Below, one piece after another: positions 57,740-64,000 of a stretch of 64,000 nt of DNA. Numbering within the stretch: position 1 is the first letter of the stretch; each line of letters starts with the position of its first letter. Under the pieces are notes generated by a model. It was given only the letters and a program-made list of their open reading frames with translations, was not told the origin of the DNA and made no database searches. The stretch is taken from contig NZ_FMIC01000002.1 in NCBI RefSeq assembly GCF_900091625.1, positions 6,262,001-6,326,000 of the forward strand, in the 5' to 3' direction. The stretch comes from Micromonospora peucetia. GTDB lineage: Bacteria; Actinomycetota; Actinomycetes; Mycobacteriales; Micromonosporaceae. Made by a program: the position numbers and the translations under genes.

Positions 57740-58369
57740 ATGGAGGAGACCACCGGCCTGCGGGAGCGGAAGAAGGCAGCCACCCGCCTCGCCCTGCACG
57801 AGGCGGCGCTGCGCCTAGCCACCGAACACGGGCTCGATCGCGTCACCGTGGAGGCCATCGCCGACGCCGCCAACGTCTCCCGCCGGACGTTCTCCAACTA
57901 CTTCTCCAGCAAGGAGGAGGCGATCTTCCACGGCGACGCCGTACGGCTGGTCCGACTGCTGGAACTGGTCCGCCGGCAACCGGCCGACGCGCCGCCGTGG
58001 GCCGTGCTGAGCGGGGCCGCCGAACGCCTCGCCGTCGAGGCGTACGGCAACGCCCCGCCCTCCTGGCTGGTCCGCCGCCGGCAGCTACGCGGGCACCCCG
58101 GCCTCGTCGCGCACCAGATCGCGGCCTACACCACCATCGAACGCGAACTGGCCGACGACATCGCCCACCGGTCGACCGGTCCCGACCTGGCGCTGCGGTC
58201 CCGGGTCCTGGCAGCGACCTTCCTGACCACCCTGCGCGTCGCCATCCAGCACTGGATCGACCACCCCGAAGGGCCGCTGCTCGACATCCTCCGGACCGCG
58301 CTCGCCGAGATCGCGTCCACCCCCGCCGTCACCTGTGCGCCATCGACGAACGGCAGCGGCACCGGCTGA
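57740..58369 (+). CDS. TetR-family transcriptional regulator
   Basis: 209 residues. N-terminal HTH (about 10-60): RERKKAATRLALHEAALRLATEHG, then TVEAIADAANVSRRTFSNYFSSKEEAI, a clear TetR signature. The C-terminal ligand domain is helical, with ATFLTTLRVAIQHWIDHPEGPL near 165-190. It is divergent from the MarR-pump operon and could co-regulate it. The target is not shown. A bidirectional hairpin follows. Confidence 0.92.
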   Translation: MEETTGLRERKKAATRLALHEAALRLATEHGLDRVTVEAIADAANVSRRTFSNYFSSKEEAIFHGDAVRLVRLLELVRRQPADAPPWAVLSGAAERLAVEAYGNAPPSWLVRRRQLRGHPGLVAHQIAAYTTIERELADDIAHRSTGPDLALRSRVLAATFLTTLRVAIQHWIDHPEGPLLDILRTALAEIASTPAVTCAPSTNGSGTG

Positions 58370-58418
58370 CGCCCGTCCACCGCGCCAACCGGATGCATAC
58401 CGCCGCCGGTACGCGGGC

Positions 58419-58456
58419 GCTCCCCGCCGGGCGGTCGTCGCCGCCCGACGGGGAGC
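58419..58456. terminator. Bidirectional hairpin terminator
   Basis: 58419-58434 pairs with 58441-58456 (16 bp, one mismatch) around TCGTCG, between the converging TetR gene and the BNR-repeat protein gene. Confidence 0.8.
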
Positions 58457-58463
58457 CCTGCTG

Positions 58464-59747
58464 TCAGGGCAGGTCGGGTGCGCTCACATAGGTCCAGGTC
58501 TCCCCGTCGGCGGAAAACCACAGGCCGGAGGCGTTCGGCCAGGTCTTCTGCACGTAACCGCTCGTACCGGGCACGGGATCCGCCGCGGCGCCCGGCGCGG
58601 GTGCCACCGGGGACAGGCTCTCCCCCTCGTCGCGGCTGGTGAACATCAGCGGGCGGTCGCCCGCGACGACACCGGCCTGGACGACCAGGGCCCCGTCGGG
58701 TCGGACGGACGCCCGGACCGACCGCTCACCCACGACCGCGGTGCCGGCGGTGCGCCGCCAGGTCCGCCCTCCGTCGGCGCTGCGGTGCACGACCAGTGCC
58801 GCGCCGACGCGGCCGACGGCGTAGACGGTCCGCCCGTCCCGCGTCGCGATGTCCAGCGCGACGTCGTCGCCGGCGGTGAGCGCCCCGGCGAAGACGTGCC
58901 GGTCCCAGGTGCGGCCTCCGTCGCGGCTCACCGCGACCGCGCTGCCCTGACCGACGAGCCGGCCACCGGAGACCGTCCGCTGCTCCTCGTACCCGCTCGC
59001 CCAGATGCCCGCCCCGGCCGGCACGTCACCGGTGAACTCGGACATCTTCAACCCGGAGGTCTGCGGCACCAGCACGACGTCACCGGTCACCGGGTCCGCC
59101 GCCACGATCTCGTCGAACCGGGGCCCCAGCCAGTGGTTCACCACCCGCCATCCCTCGGGCACCCGGGCAGCCGTGCCGGGCGTCACCTCCCGCCACTGCT
59201 CGCCGCCGTCGACGCTCGCGAGCCAGCCCTGACGGGTCGGGGCGGCCCTCCCGTCGCCGTACTGGTAATTGACGACAAGGGTCCGCTGTCCCGCCGCTGC
59301 CAAGACGAACCCCGCGTTGCGCGGCAGCGGAAGGGGGAAGGTGCGCCAGGTCGCCCCCCGGTCGGCGGTGCCGCCCACCTTCATCGCGCAGTCCTCCCCC
59401 TGGCAGTCGTACCAGCGCAGGTAGAAGTGGTCGAGGTCGCCCGCCACCAGCGGACCGCTGTGGGCGTTGCGCCCCACGCGGGGGCTGGGAGACGCGGTCG
59501 CGCTGGGCCCCGGGGACGGGACGAAGGCCGGCGTCGGGATCACGTCGGAGCCGGGCACCGGCACCGGTGGCTCGCCGGTGCGCAGGCCGACGGTCCCCGC
59601 TGCCGCGACCAGCGCCAGCGCCGTCAGCGACACGGCGGCCGTACGGGTCCGCCGACGACGGCGTGCCCGGTGCTGCACCGCGGCGAAGTCGGGCTTGAAC
59701 GCCGCCTGGGCGGCCCGGTCGAGCCCGGCGAAGTCCAGATCAGGCAT
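58464..59747 (-). CDS. Membrane protein with BNR/sialidase-like repeats, coupled to an ECF sigma factor
   Basis: 427 residues. A short cytoplasmic N-terminus ending in HRARRRRRTRT is followed by one membrane helix (about 36-55, AAVSLTALALVAAAGTVGL), a Pro/Ser linker, and a beta-propeller-like outer domain. The Asp-box (BNR) repeats include ADRGATWRTF, SVDGGEQWREV, SRDGGRTWDRH, SADGGRTWRRT and SADGETWTYV. The start overlaps the sigma factor gene by 8 nt. This places it where anti-sigma factors usually sit, but no zinc-binding or ASD-like motif is visible. No sialidase FRIP arginine motif or catalytic set was found, so a binding/sensing role is more likely than an enzymatic one. Confidence 0.82.
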   Translation of the reverse strand: MPDLDFAGLDRAAQAAFKPDFAAVQHRARRRRRTRTAAVSLTALALVAAAGTVGLRTGEPPVPVPGSDVIPTPAFVPSPGPSATASPSPRVGRNAHSGPLVAGDLDHFYLRWYDCQGEDCAMKVGGTADRGATWRTFPLPLPRNAGFVLAAAGQRTLVVNYQYGDGRAAPTRQGWLASVDGGEQWREVTPGTAARVPEGWRVVNHWLGPRFDEIVAADPVTGDVVLVPQTSGLKMSEFTGDVPAGAGIWASGYEEQRTVSGGRLVGQGSAVAVSRDGGRTWDRHVFAGALTAGDDVALDIATRDGRTVYAVGRVGAALVVHRSADGGRTWRRTAGTAVVGERSVRASVRPDGALVVQAGVVAGDRPLMFTSRDEGESLSPVAPAPGAAADPVPGTSGYVQKTWPNASGLWFSADGETWTYVSAPDLP

Positions 59748-60282
59748 GGCGACGTCCTCCCTCGTTCACGGTTGCTGGCAGGACACTCGTCAGGTGGGCG
59801 GTGTCGTCGAGGTCGGCGGCGAGAGCGCGGCGGGCCCGGACCAGCCGGGTCTTCACCGCCTCCACCGAACACCCCAGGGCCGCCGCCACATCGACGACCG
59901 AAAGGTCCGCGATGTGGTAGAGGACCACGGCCTCACGGGCCGGTCGCGGCAGCCGCTGGAGGGCGGCGACGAGGGCGACGTGGTCGGGCGACAGGCCCGC
60001 GCTTCTCCCCCGCTCGGGATCGAGCCGGCCGGAGCGCGCCAGCCGGGCGAAGACCGCCTTGCGGCGGTACCGGCTGCGGGCGATGTTCAGGGCCACCGTA
60101 CGCAGCCACGCCTCCGGATGCTCCACCTCGCCGAACCGGCCCGGCCGGGCGAGTGCCCGCACGAAGGCGTCCTGCACGACATCCTGGGCTTCCGCGTGGT
60201 CACCGGTGATGGCGAACAACTGCGACACCAGACGCGGTGCCGCAGCGGCGTACAACTCCCGGATCTGGTCCTGGGTCGTCAC
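59740..60282 (-). CDS. ECF-subfamily RNA polymerase sigma factor
   Basis: 180 residues from GTG at 60282, with GGAGGAG upstream. Region 2 is at about 10-75 (AITGDHAEAQDVVQDAFVRAL, EAWLRTVALNIARSRYRR). Region 4 is at about 110-165 (LPRPAREAVVLYHIADLSVVDVAAALGCSVEAVKTRLVRARRAL). SigE/RpoE-like; it likely directs its own operon and a small stress or surface regulon. The downstream BNR membrane protein is probably its regulator or target. Confidence 0.94.
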   Translation of the reverse strand: MTTQDQIRELYAAAAPRLVSQLFAITGDHAEAQDVVQDAFVRALARPGRFGEVEHPEAWLRTVALNIARSRYRRKAVFARLARSGRLDPERGRSAGLSPDHVALVAALQRLPRPAREAVVLYHIADLSVVDVAAALGCSVEAVKTRLVRARRALAADLDDTAHLTSVLPATVNEGGRRHA

Positions 60283-60450
60283 ATCGTCTCCTCCTCCTCG
60301 ACCTGTGCACCCTTAGGACCAACCAGCCCCCGGCCCGGTGACACCCTCGGCCCGCCGAACCGCAGCGACTGTGGGGCTGCGATCGCGGTCGGCCTCTCCG
60401 GGCTGCGGGCAGTACGCCGCGATGCAGCAGGTCAGACACCCGGCGGCCCC

Positions 60451-61482
60451 TCAGGCCATCCGCGACGGCGCCTTGTCGTCGCCGAACTGATCGGCGAGAT
60501 CGAGCCAGCCGCCGGCGCAGGCGCGTGCGACCGCGTCCAACGAGCGCCGGCAGTGCTCGGGTGCCGCGTCCACCATCGGGCCGGACTGTTCGAGGAAGGC
60601 CAGCGTGGCGGACACCAGTCGGAGCAGCGCCCGGCCGCGATCGGTGTAGCGCAGGGTCGGCTCCCGAGCCAACCACTCCAACTGCTCGCGAATTCGCTGC
60701 ACGGTCAGTTGCCCGGCGTCTTCCTCGGCCCACTGCCCTGCCGCGGGCCGGGCCGCGCCGCTGGTGTGACTGATCATCTCGGGGATCCCGGTCCCCAGGC
60801 GCCGCCGTACGTCCAGGGCGGTGCCGACGGACACGCCAGCGCGGCGAGCCACCTCGCGCAGGCTGGCGTCCGGTTCCTCGCACATGATCTGCTCGGCCAT
60901 CCGGCGTCCCTCCCGGGCGGAGAGCGGATGGCGTCGGCCGTCGCGGCCGATCCGGGTGTCGAGCCGTGGGCTGTCGTCGGCCGAATCCTGTCGTAACGCG
61001 GCGACAGTGCGCGGCGCGACCCCGCACACCGAGGCGATCCAGCGGTCCGAACAGTGCGGATGCGTGGCGAGAATGCGCCGCACCGCCGCCGCGCGGTCCT
61101 TCGCGCGCAGCGCCTTGCCGTGGATCGCGTTGAGCCGTACCGCGACGACGAAGGCCTGCTCGGAGGTGCCTTCGAAGTACACCACGGGCACCTGCCGCTG
61201 ACCGCGGCTGCGGGCCGCGGCGAGCCGGTGCAGCCCGTCCATCACGCGCATCGTGGCCCGATGCACCACCAGGGGCGGCAGATCCTCCGCCAGCTTGGCC
61301 AGGTGCCGCGCGTGGGAGCCGTCGATCCCGTCGATCCGGGGAGACAAACCATCCCGCAGCAGGGCGACATCCACCCACTCGACCTCGCCGGGGATGCGCT
61401 CGAGCACCTCCTCGATCCGCGTTCCCGCCAGCTCGTTCTGCCGTGCCGCGACAGTGTTGGTCGCCCCCGGTTCAGGACGCAT
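60451..61482 (-). CDS. ParB-N-domain transcriptional regulator of StrR type
   Basis: 343 residues from ATG at 61482 (AGGGAC upstream; an ATG five codons earlier lacks this). The N-terminal ParB-like part (about 35-105) has VEWVDVALLRDGLSPRIDG, LPPLVVHRATMRVMDGLHRL and VVYFEG. A middle HTH region has DRWIASVCGVAPRTVAALR, and a second lies at SLREVARRAGVSVGTALDVRRRL near 215-240. This layout is that of StrR/KasT/NovG-type pathway activators, not chromosome partition proteins. Its target cluster may lie beyond the right edge or elsewhere. Phased TGTAC repeats stand 90-116 nt upstream. Confidence 0.87.
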   Translation of the reverse strand: MRPEPGATNTVAARQNELAGTRIEEVLERIPGEVEWVDVALLRDGLSPRIDGIDGSHARHLAKLAEDLPPLVVHRATMRVMDGLHRLAAARSRGQRQVPVVYFEGTSEQAFVVAVRLNAIHGKALRAKDRAAAVRRILATHPHCSDRWIASVCGVAPRTVAALRQDSADDSPRLDTRIGRDGRRHPLSAREGRRMAEQIMCEEPDASLREVARRAGVSVGTALDVRRRLGTGIPEMISHTSGAARPAAGQWAEEDAGQLTVQRIREQLEWLAREPTLRYTDRGRALLRLVSATLAFLEQSGPMVDAAPEHCRRSLDAVARACAGGWLDLADQFGDDKAPSRMA

Positions 61483-61571
61483 CGTCCCTGCTCCCATCAG
61501 ACAACAGCTACCCGAACGACCGTGTCGGCCAGGTCGGCGGACAGAAGTTACCGCTCCATCGACAGGCATGG

Positions 61572-61598
61572 GTACAGGCGACGTACACGGTGCGTACA
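61572..61598 (-). promoter_or_regulatory. Three TGTAC repeats at 11-bp period upstream of the StrR-like gene
   Basis: GTACA cores at 61572, 61583 and 61594. On the minus strand they read TGTACG, TGTACG and TGTACC, each 11 bp apart, the spacing used by SARP heptamer sites and PhoP boxes. They are about 90-116 nt ahead of the regulator start. Confidence 0.45.
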
Positions 61599-61680
61599 TG
61601 CCGCTCACCGCACGGGGTCGATGCCACGGTCACCGTTCGCCGACCTACCGGCACGCCACCGGTCGACGCCTTCGCACGAC

Positions 61681-61722
61681 GCGAAAGGGGCCCGCGGGCT
61701 ACGAACCCACGGACCCCTTCGC
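61681..61722 (-). terminator. Imperfect hairpin terminator of the beta-propeller protein gene
   Basis: GCGAAAGGGGCCCGCGGG (from 61681) pairs with CCCACGGACCCCTTCGC (to 61722) with a few mismatches, ten bases beyond the minus-strand stop at 61732. Confidence 0.6.
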
Positions 61723-61731
61723 GGCCTTCGA

Positions 61732-63732
61732 TCAGTCGGAGACGGGAGGCGGTGGGGGAAGTACGTGCCGACGGAAGACCGGACTCGGGACCGATCCGCT
61801 GCTCAGGCGGGCACTGTTCGCGCCGGCCGTCCAGGAGGCCGGCTCCTGGACGGTGTACAACCGCAGCGATCCGGCGGGGGTACGGGCGAGGTAGGCCACG
61901 TTCGGACCGTTGGCGTTGACGAAGCTGAACGCGGTCGGGTCGGTGGCGTAGGTCTCGAACGCGTCCTGGGCCGGAATCCAGTTTCCCCAGGTGCCGCTGC
62001 CCTGCGCCGTCTCGGCGGCGTAGTGGATGTAGCCGTCGGTACCGCGCACGTAGACCCCGATCCGGCCGGTGACCGGGCTCAACAGCGCGCTCGGCACACC
62101 CGCAGGAACGACGGCGGAGCCGCCGACCGGCGTCCACGTCCCGGTGAAGGTGCCGTCGACACGACGTTCCGTGGCCACGATCCGGCCTGCGCCGTTGCGG
62201 GCGAAGATCCGCAGCCGGTAGCCGGGCAGCAGCACCACGGCCGGGGTCCCGGTGAAGCCGCTGCCGCCGAGGCTCTGCCACGCCTGCAGCGTTCCGCCCG
62301 CGTACCGTGCCGCTCGCAACGTCCCGGCGCTGTCCGCGACGACGACCAGGGCGCTCGCGTCGGCCAGCGGCACCGCCACCGGGGTACCGGTCAGGTTGCT
62401 GCCGCCGAGCTTGCGCCAGGCCAGCAGGTCCGGGTGCACCGGGTCCTGCCAGCGGGCCCACAGGGCACCGCCCGCGTCCACCGCGAACATTGCCTCACGT
62501 TGGTTGGACAGGCGCACGGTGGCGGGTGCGGACGCCATCCGGCCGCCCAGGTCGGCCCAGCCGCTCCAGCCGGGGCTGCCGGCGGCGGACTGGGTACGGG
62601 TCCAGACATCGCTGTTGATGTTGCGAGCCGTGATCCGCACCAGGTTCTGCGTGGTCTCGGACAGTGCCGGCACCCCGCTGAACCCCTCGCTGCCAGAGAC
62701 CGCGGTGAGCTGCAGCGAGCTGAAGTTGTCCGGATTCATCCGCCCGTGCAGCAGCCGGCCGATGTTGTCGGAGTGGGCGAGCTCGATGTTGTTGGAGGTG
62801 GCCTGCGTCACGGCTGCGGGCGCGTGCTGGGCCACCGGTACCGGCGGTCGGGCCGGCACGTGCGACGCGGTGAGCCTGCAGGCGTCGGTGATGGCGACCA
62901 CGTTGCTGAAGACGTTCCAACCGCTGCCGACCGTCCGTCGCAGGATCGCCCAGGTGCGGGTGTCCTCGCGGAAGCGGTACTGCGACAGGATCCCGCTGTT
63001 GTCGATGCCGAACAGAGTGTCGCCGCCGGCCGAGAAGATGCCCCTGCTGAAGGCGTTCCAGCCGGTGCCGAGGGCCTCGTGGTACTCGAGCCAACGCTGG
63101 CTGTCCGGCTCGTAGCGGTAGCGGAACAGCCGGCCGTCGGTGGCGTCCCGGGCGTACAGCACACCCGGGCCGGCGGCGACGACAAGGTCGAAACGACCCC
63201 AGCCGGTGTCGAGCAGCCGGCCCGAGAAGAGCCACTTGCCCGCAGCCTCGTCGTACCGGTAGACGCGCAGCCTTCCCTCGCCGTCGACGAGGTAGAAGTC
63301 GCCCCGCTCGTCGACGGTGATCTTGTTCCGGAACCCGGCGGTGGCGTACTGGGTGAAGCTGGTGCTGATCCGCTGACCGCCGACGCCGTTGGTCGTCTCC
63401 CAGCCACTGCTGGTCCAGCGGTAGCGGTACAGGCCGTTGGCGTTGATGCCGTAGAGCCGGCCACCCGGGCCGCCGATGACCCGGCCGAAGGCCTGCCAGC
63501 CCGTACCGCCGGAGACGGGAGCCGACCAGGTGGAGTTCGCGCTGCCGGGCGCGTTGAGGGGGTAGCGATAGATCGTGCCGCCGGCGTCCGCGCCGAAGAC
63601 CGACGTCTGGGCGACGCAGCTCACGGTGTCGGCAGCCCGCGCGGGTGCCGGCTGGGCCATCGCAAGCAGCGTCGCTGCCAGCGCCGCGACCTGCGCGGCG
63701 GCCAGCCGGGCACGCCATCGTGACCGATTCAT
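61732..63732 (-). CDS. Secreted tachylectin-like beta-propeller protein
   Basis: 666 residues from ATG at 63732, with AAAGGA upstream. Signal peptide about 1-35 (LAAAQVAALAATLLAMAQPAPARA). The first half (about 40-270) has repeats of the form GTGWQAFGRVIGGPGGRLYGI, DTGWGRFDLVVA, GTGWNAFSRGIFSAGGDTLFGID and GSGWNVFSNVV, like tachylectin-2 propellers. The second half has a different propeller-like set (GWSGWADLGG, AWRKLGGSNLTGTPVAV, AWQSLGGSGFTGTPAVV, TWTPVGG). Such proteins often bind carbohydrate; ligand unknown. No catalytic motif seen. Confidence 0.8.
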   Translation of the reverse strand: MNRSRWRARLAAAQVAALAATLLAMAQPAPARAADTVSCVAQTSVFGADAGGTIYRYPLNAPGSANSTWSAPVSGGTGWQAFGRVIGGPGGRLYGINANGLYRYRWTSSGWETTNGVGGQRISTSFTQYATAGFRNKITVDERGDFYLVDGEGRLRVYRYDEAAGKWLFSGRLLDTGWGRFDLVVAAGPGVLYARDATDGRLFRYRYEPDSQRWLEYHEALGTGWNAFSRGIFSAGGDTLFGIDNSGILSQYRFREDTRTWAILRRTVGSGWNVFSNVVAITDACRLTASHVPARPPVPVAQHAPAAVTQATSNNIELAHSDNIGRLLHGRMNPDNFSSLQLTAVSGSEGFSGVPALSETTQNLVRITARNINSDVWTRTQSAAGSPGWSGWADLGGRMASAPATVRLSNQREAMFAVDAGGALWARWQDPVHPDLLAWRKLGGSNLTGTPVAVPLADASALVVVADSAGTLRAARYAGGTLQAWQSLGGSGFTGTPAVVLLPGYRLRIFARNGAGRIVATERRVDGTFTGTWTPVGGSAVVPAGVPSALLSPVTGRIGVYVRGTDGYIHYAAETAQGSGTWGNWIPAQDAFETYATDPTAFSFVNANGPNVAYLARTPAGSLRLYTVQEPASWTAGANSARLSSGSVPSPVFRRHVLPPPPPVSD

Positions 63733-63850
63733 AGCGATCCTTTCGATCATTCCGGCGATGTGGTCACCGCCGGTTCCCCAAGGGAGCGACGATCCGGTCG
63801 ACGGTCAGCTGATCAATGTCGAGCAGTGGCGTTACCGGTGTGTCGGTGTC

Positions 63851-63880
63851 GGGTGGGCGCGGATCTGGCCGCGCCCACCC
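63851..63880. terminator. Hairpin terminator of the gene at the right edge
   Basis: GGGTGGGCGCGG (63851-63862) pairs perfectly with CCGCGCCCACCC (63869-63880), loop ATCTGG, nine bases after the stop of the minus-strand gene that continues out of the window. Confidence 0.85.
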
Positions 63881-63888
63881 GGGTGGTG

Positions 63889-64000
63889 TCAGGCCGGTGG
63901 GGCGGGGAGGGTGTGCGCGGCGAAGGCGCCGCGCGCGGCCGAGGTGGGGGCGGCGGCCCCGGTCTGGTCCGCCGCTGCGGTCGAGTTACGGCTGGCCACG
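63889..64000 (-). CDS. C-terminal end of a gene continuing past the right edge
   Basis: An open minus-strand frame of 37 codons enters from the edge and stops with TGA at 63889-63891. The visible tail is Ala/Ser/Thr/Pro-rich and ends in AHTLPAPPA. A hairpin directly after the stop supports a real gene end. Too short to identify. Confidence 0.5.
   Translation of the reverse strand, partial: VASRNSTAAADQTGAAAPTSAARGAFAAHTLPAPPA

Noticed and set aside
58464..59747. Sialidase enzyme
   Set aside because: Only Asp-box repeats are present; no FRIP arginine or catalytic Tyr/Glu/Asp set was recognised.
60451..61482. Chromosome-partition ParB protein
   Set aside because: It has a StrR-type second half with an HTH, no ParA neighbour and no parS-like sites; a transcriptional regulator fits better.

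Overview
This 64 kb window comes from a high-GC actinobacterium, most likely Micromonospora or a close relative in the Micromonosporaceae. The inference rests on the G/C-rich third codon positions, GTG/TTG starts, 4-nt ATGA/GTGA gene overlaps, CBM2-type secreted glycosidases, SARP and StrR-type regulators and IdeR-type iron boxes. I see no rRNA, tRNA, CRISPR array, insertion sequence or phage gene.

Region 1 (1-29.1 kb) is a natural-product locus built around 3-amino-5-hydroxybenzoate (AHBA). A type I PKS enters from the left edge on the minus strand. It begins with an acyl-AMP ligase/degenerate KR/ACP loading module of the kind that activates AHBA, followed by KS, a malonyl-type AT and a DH without its catalytic His. 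Facing it are a lantibiotic-dehydratase C-terminal-like protein and an aminodehydroquinate synthase. Next come an ATP-grasp ligase-like protein and two tandem, closely related NRPS proteins, each with a C-domain remnant, A, T and a complete C domain. At 23.3-29.1 kb lie the AHBA genes: phosphatase, oxidoreductase and AHBA synthase on minus, and aminodehydroquinate dehydratase, DoxX-like protein, ROK kinase and flavin reductase on plus. No aminoDAHP synthase is in the window. The two halves are separated at 18.8-23.3 kb by genes with no evident biosynthetic role (VWA/solute-binding protein, decayed XRE regulator, lower-GC membrane-associated protein, DinB-like protein). A TAGGGG direct-repeat motif, often phased by about 10 bp, lies upstream of the PKS, the NRPS pair and the AHBA synthase operon and may mark one regulon. 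I cannot assign the product; an AHBA-started polyketide-peptide hybrid is the best inference.

Region 2 (29.1-40.8 kb) is a desferrioxamine-type hydroxamate siderophore locus: desA-desB-desC-desD-MFS exporter on minus; a siderophore-interacting reductase plus MFS transporter on minus; and divergently a penicillin-acylase-like protein and a second GNAT (desG/desH type). A near-perfect iron box precedes desA and two overlapping ones sit in the divergent promoter.

Region 3 (40.9-64 kb) holds secreted and regulatory genes: a CBM2-GH5 cellulase with a CebR/CelR-like operator, two subtilisin-family peptidases, an SGNH esterase with CBM2, a membrane-anchored hypothetical protein, a LuxR response regulator, a large SARP-NB-ARC regulator, a small secreted peptide, a MarR-controlled DHA2 efflux pump beside a TetR gene, an ECF sigma factor with a BNR-repeat membrane protein, a StrR-like ParB-domain regulator preceded by 11-bp-spaced repeats, a secreted beta-propeller protein, and the end of one more minus-strand gene. 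Many genes in this part are closed by long hairpin terminators.
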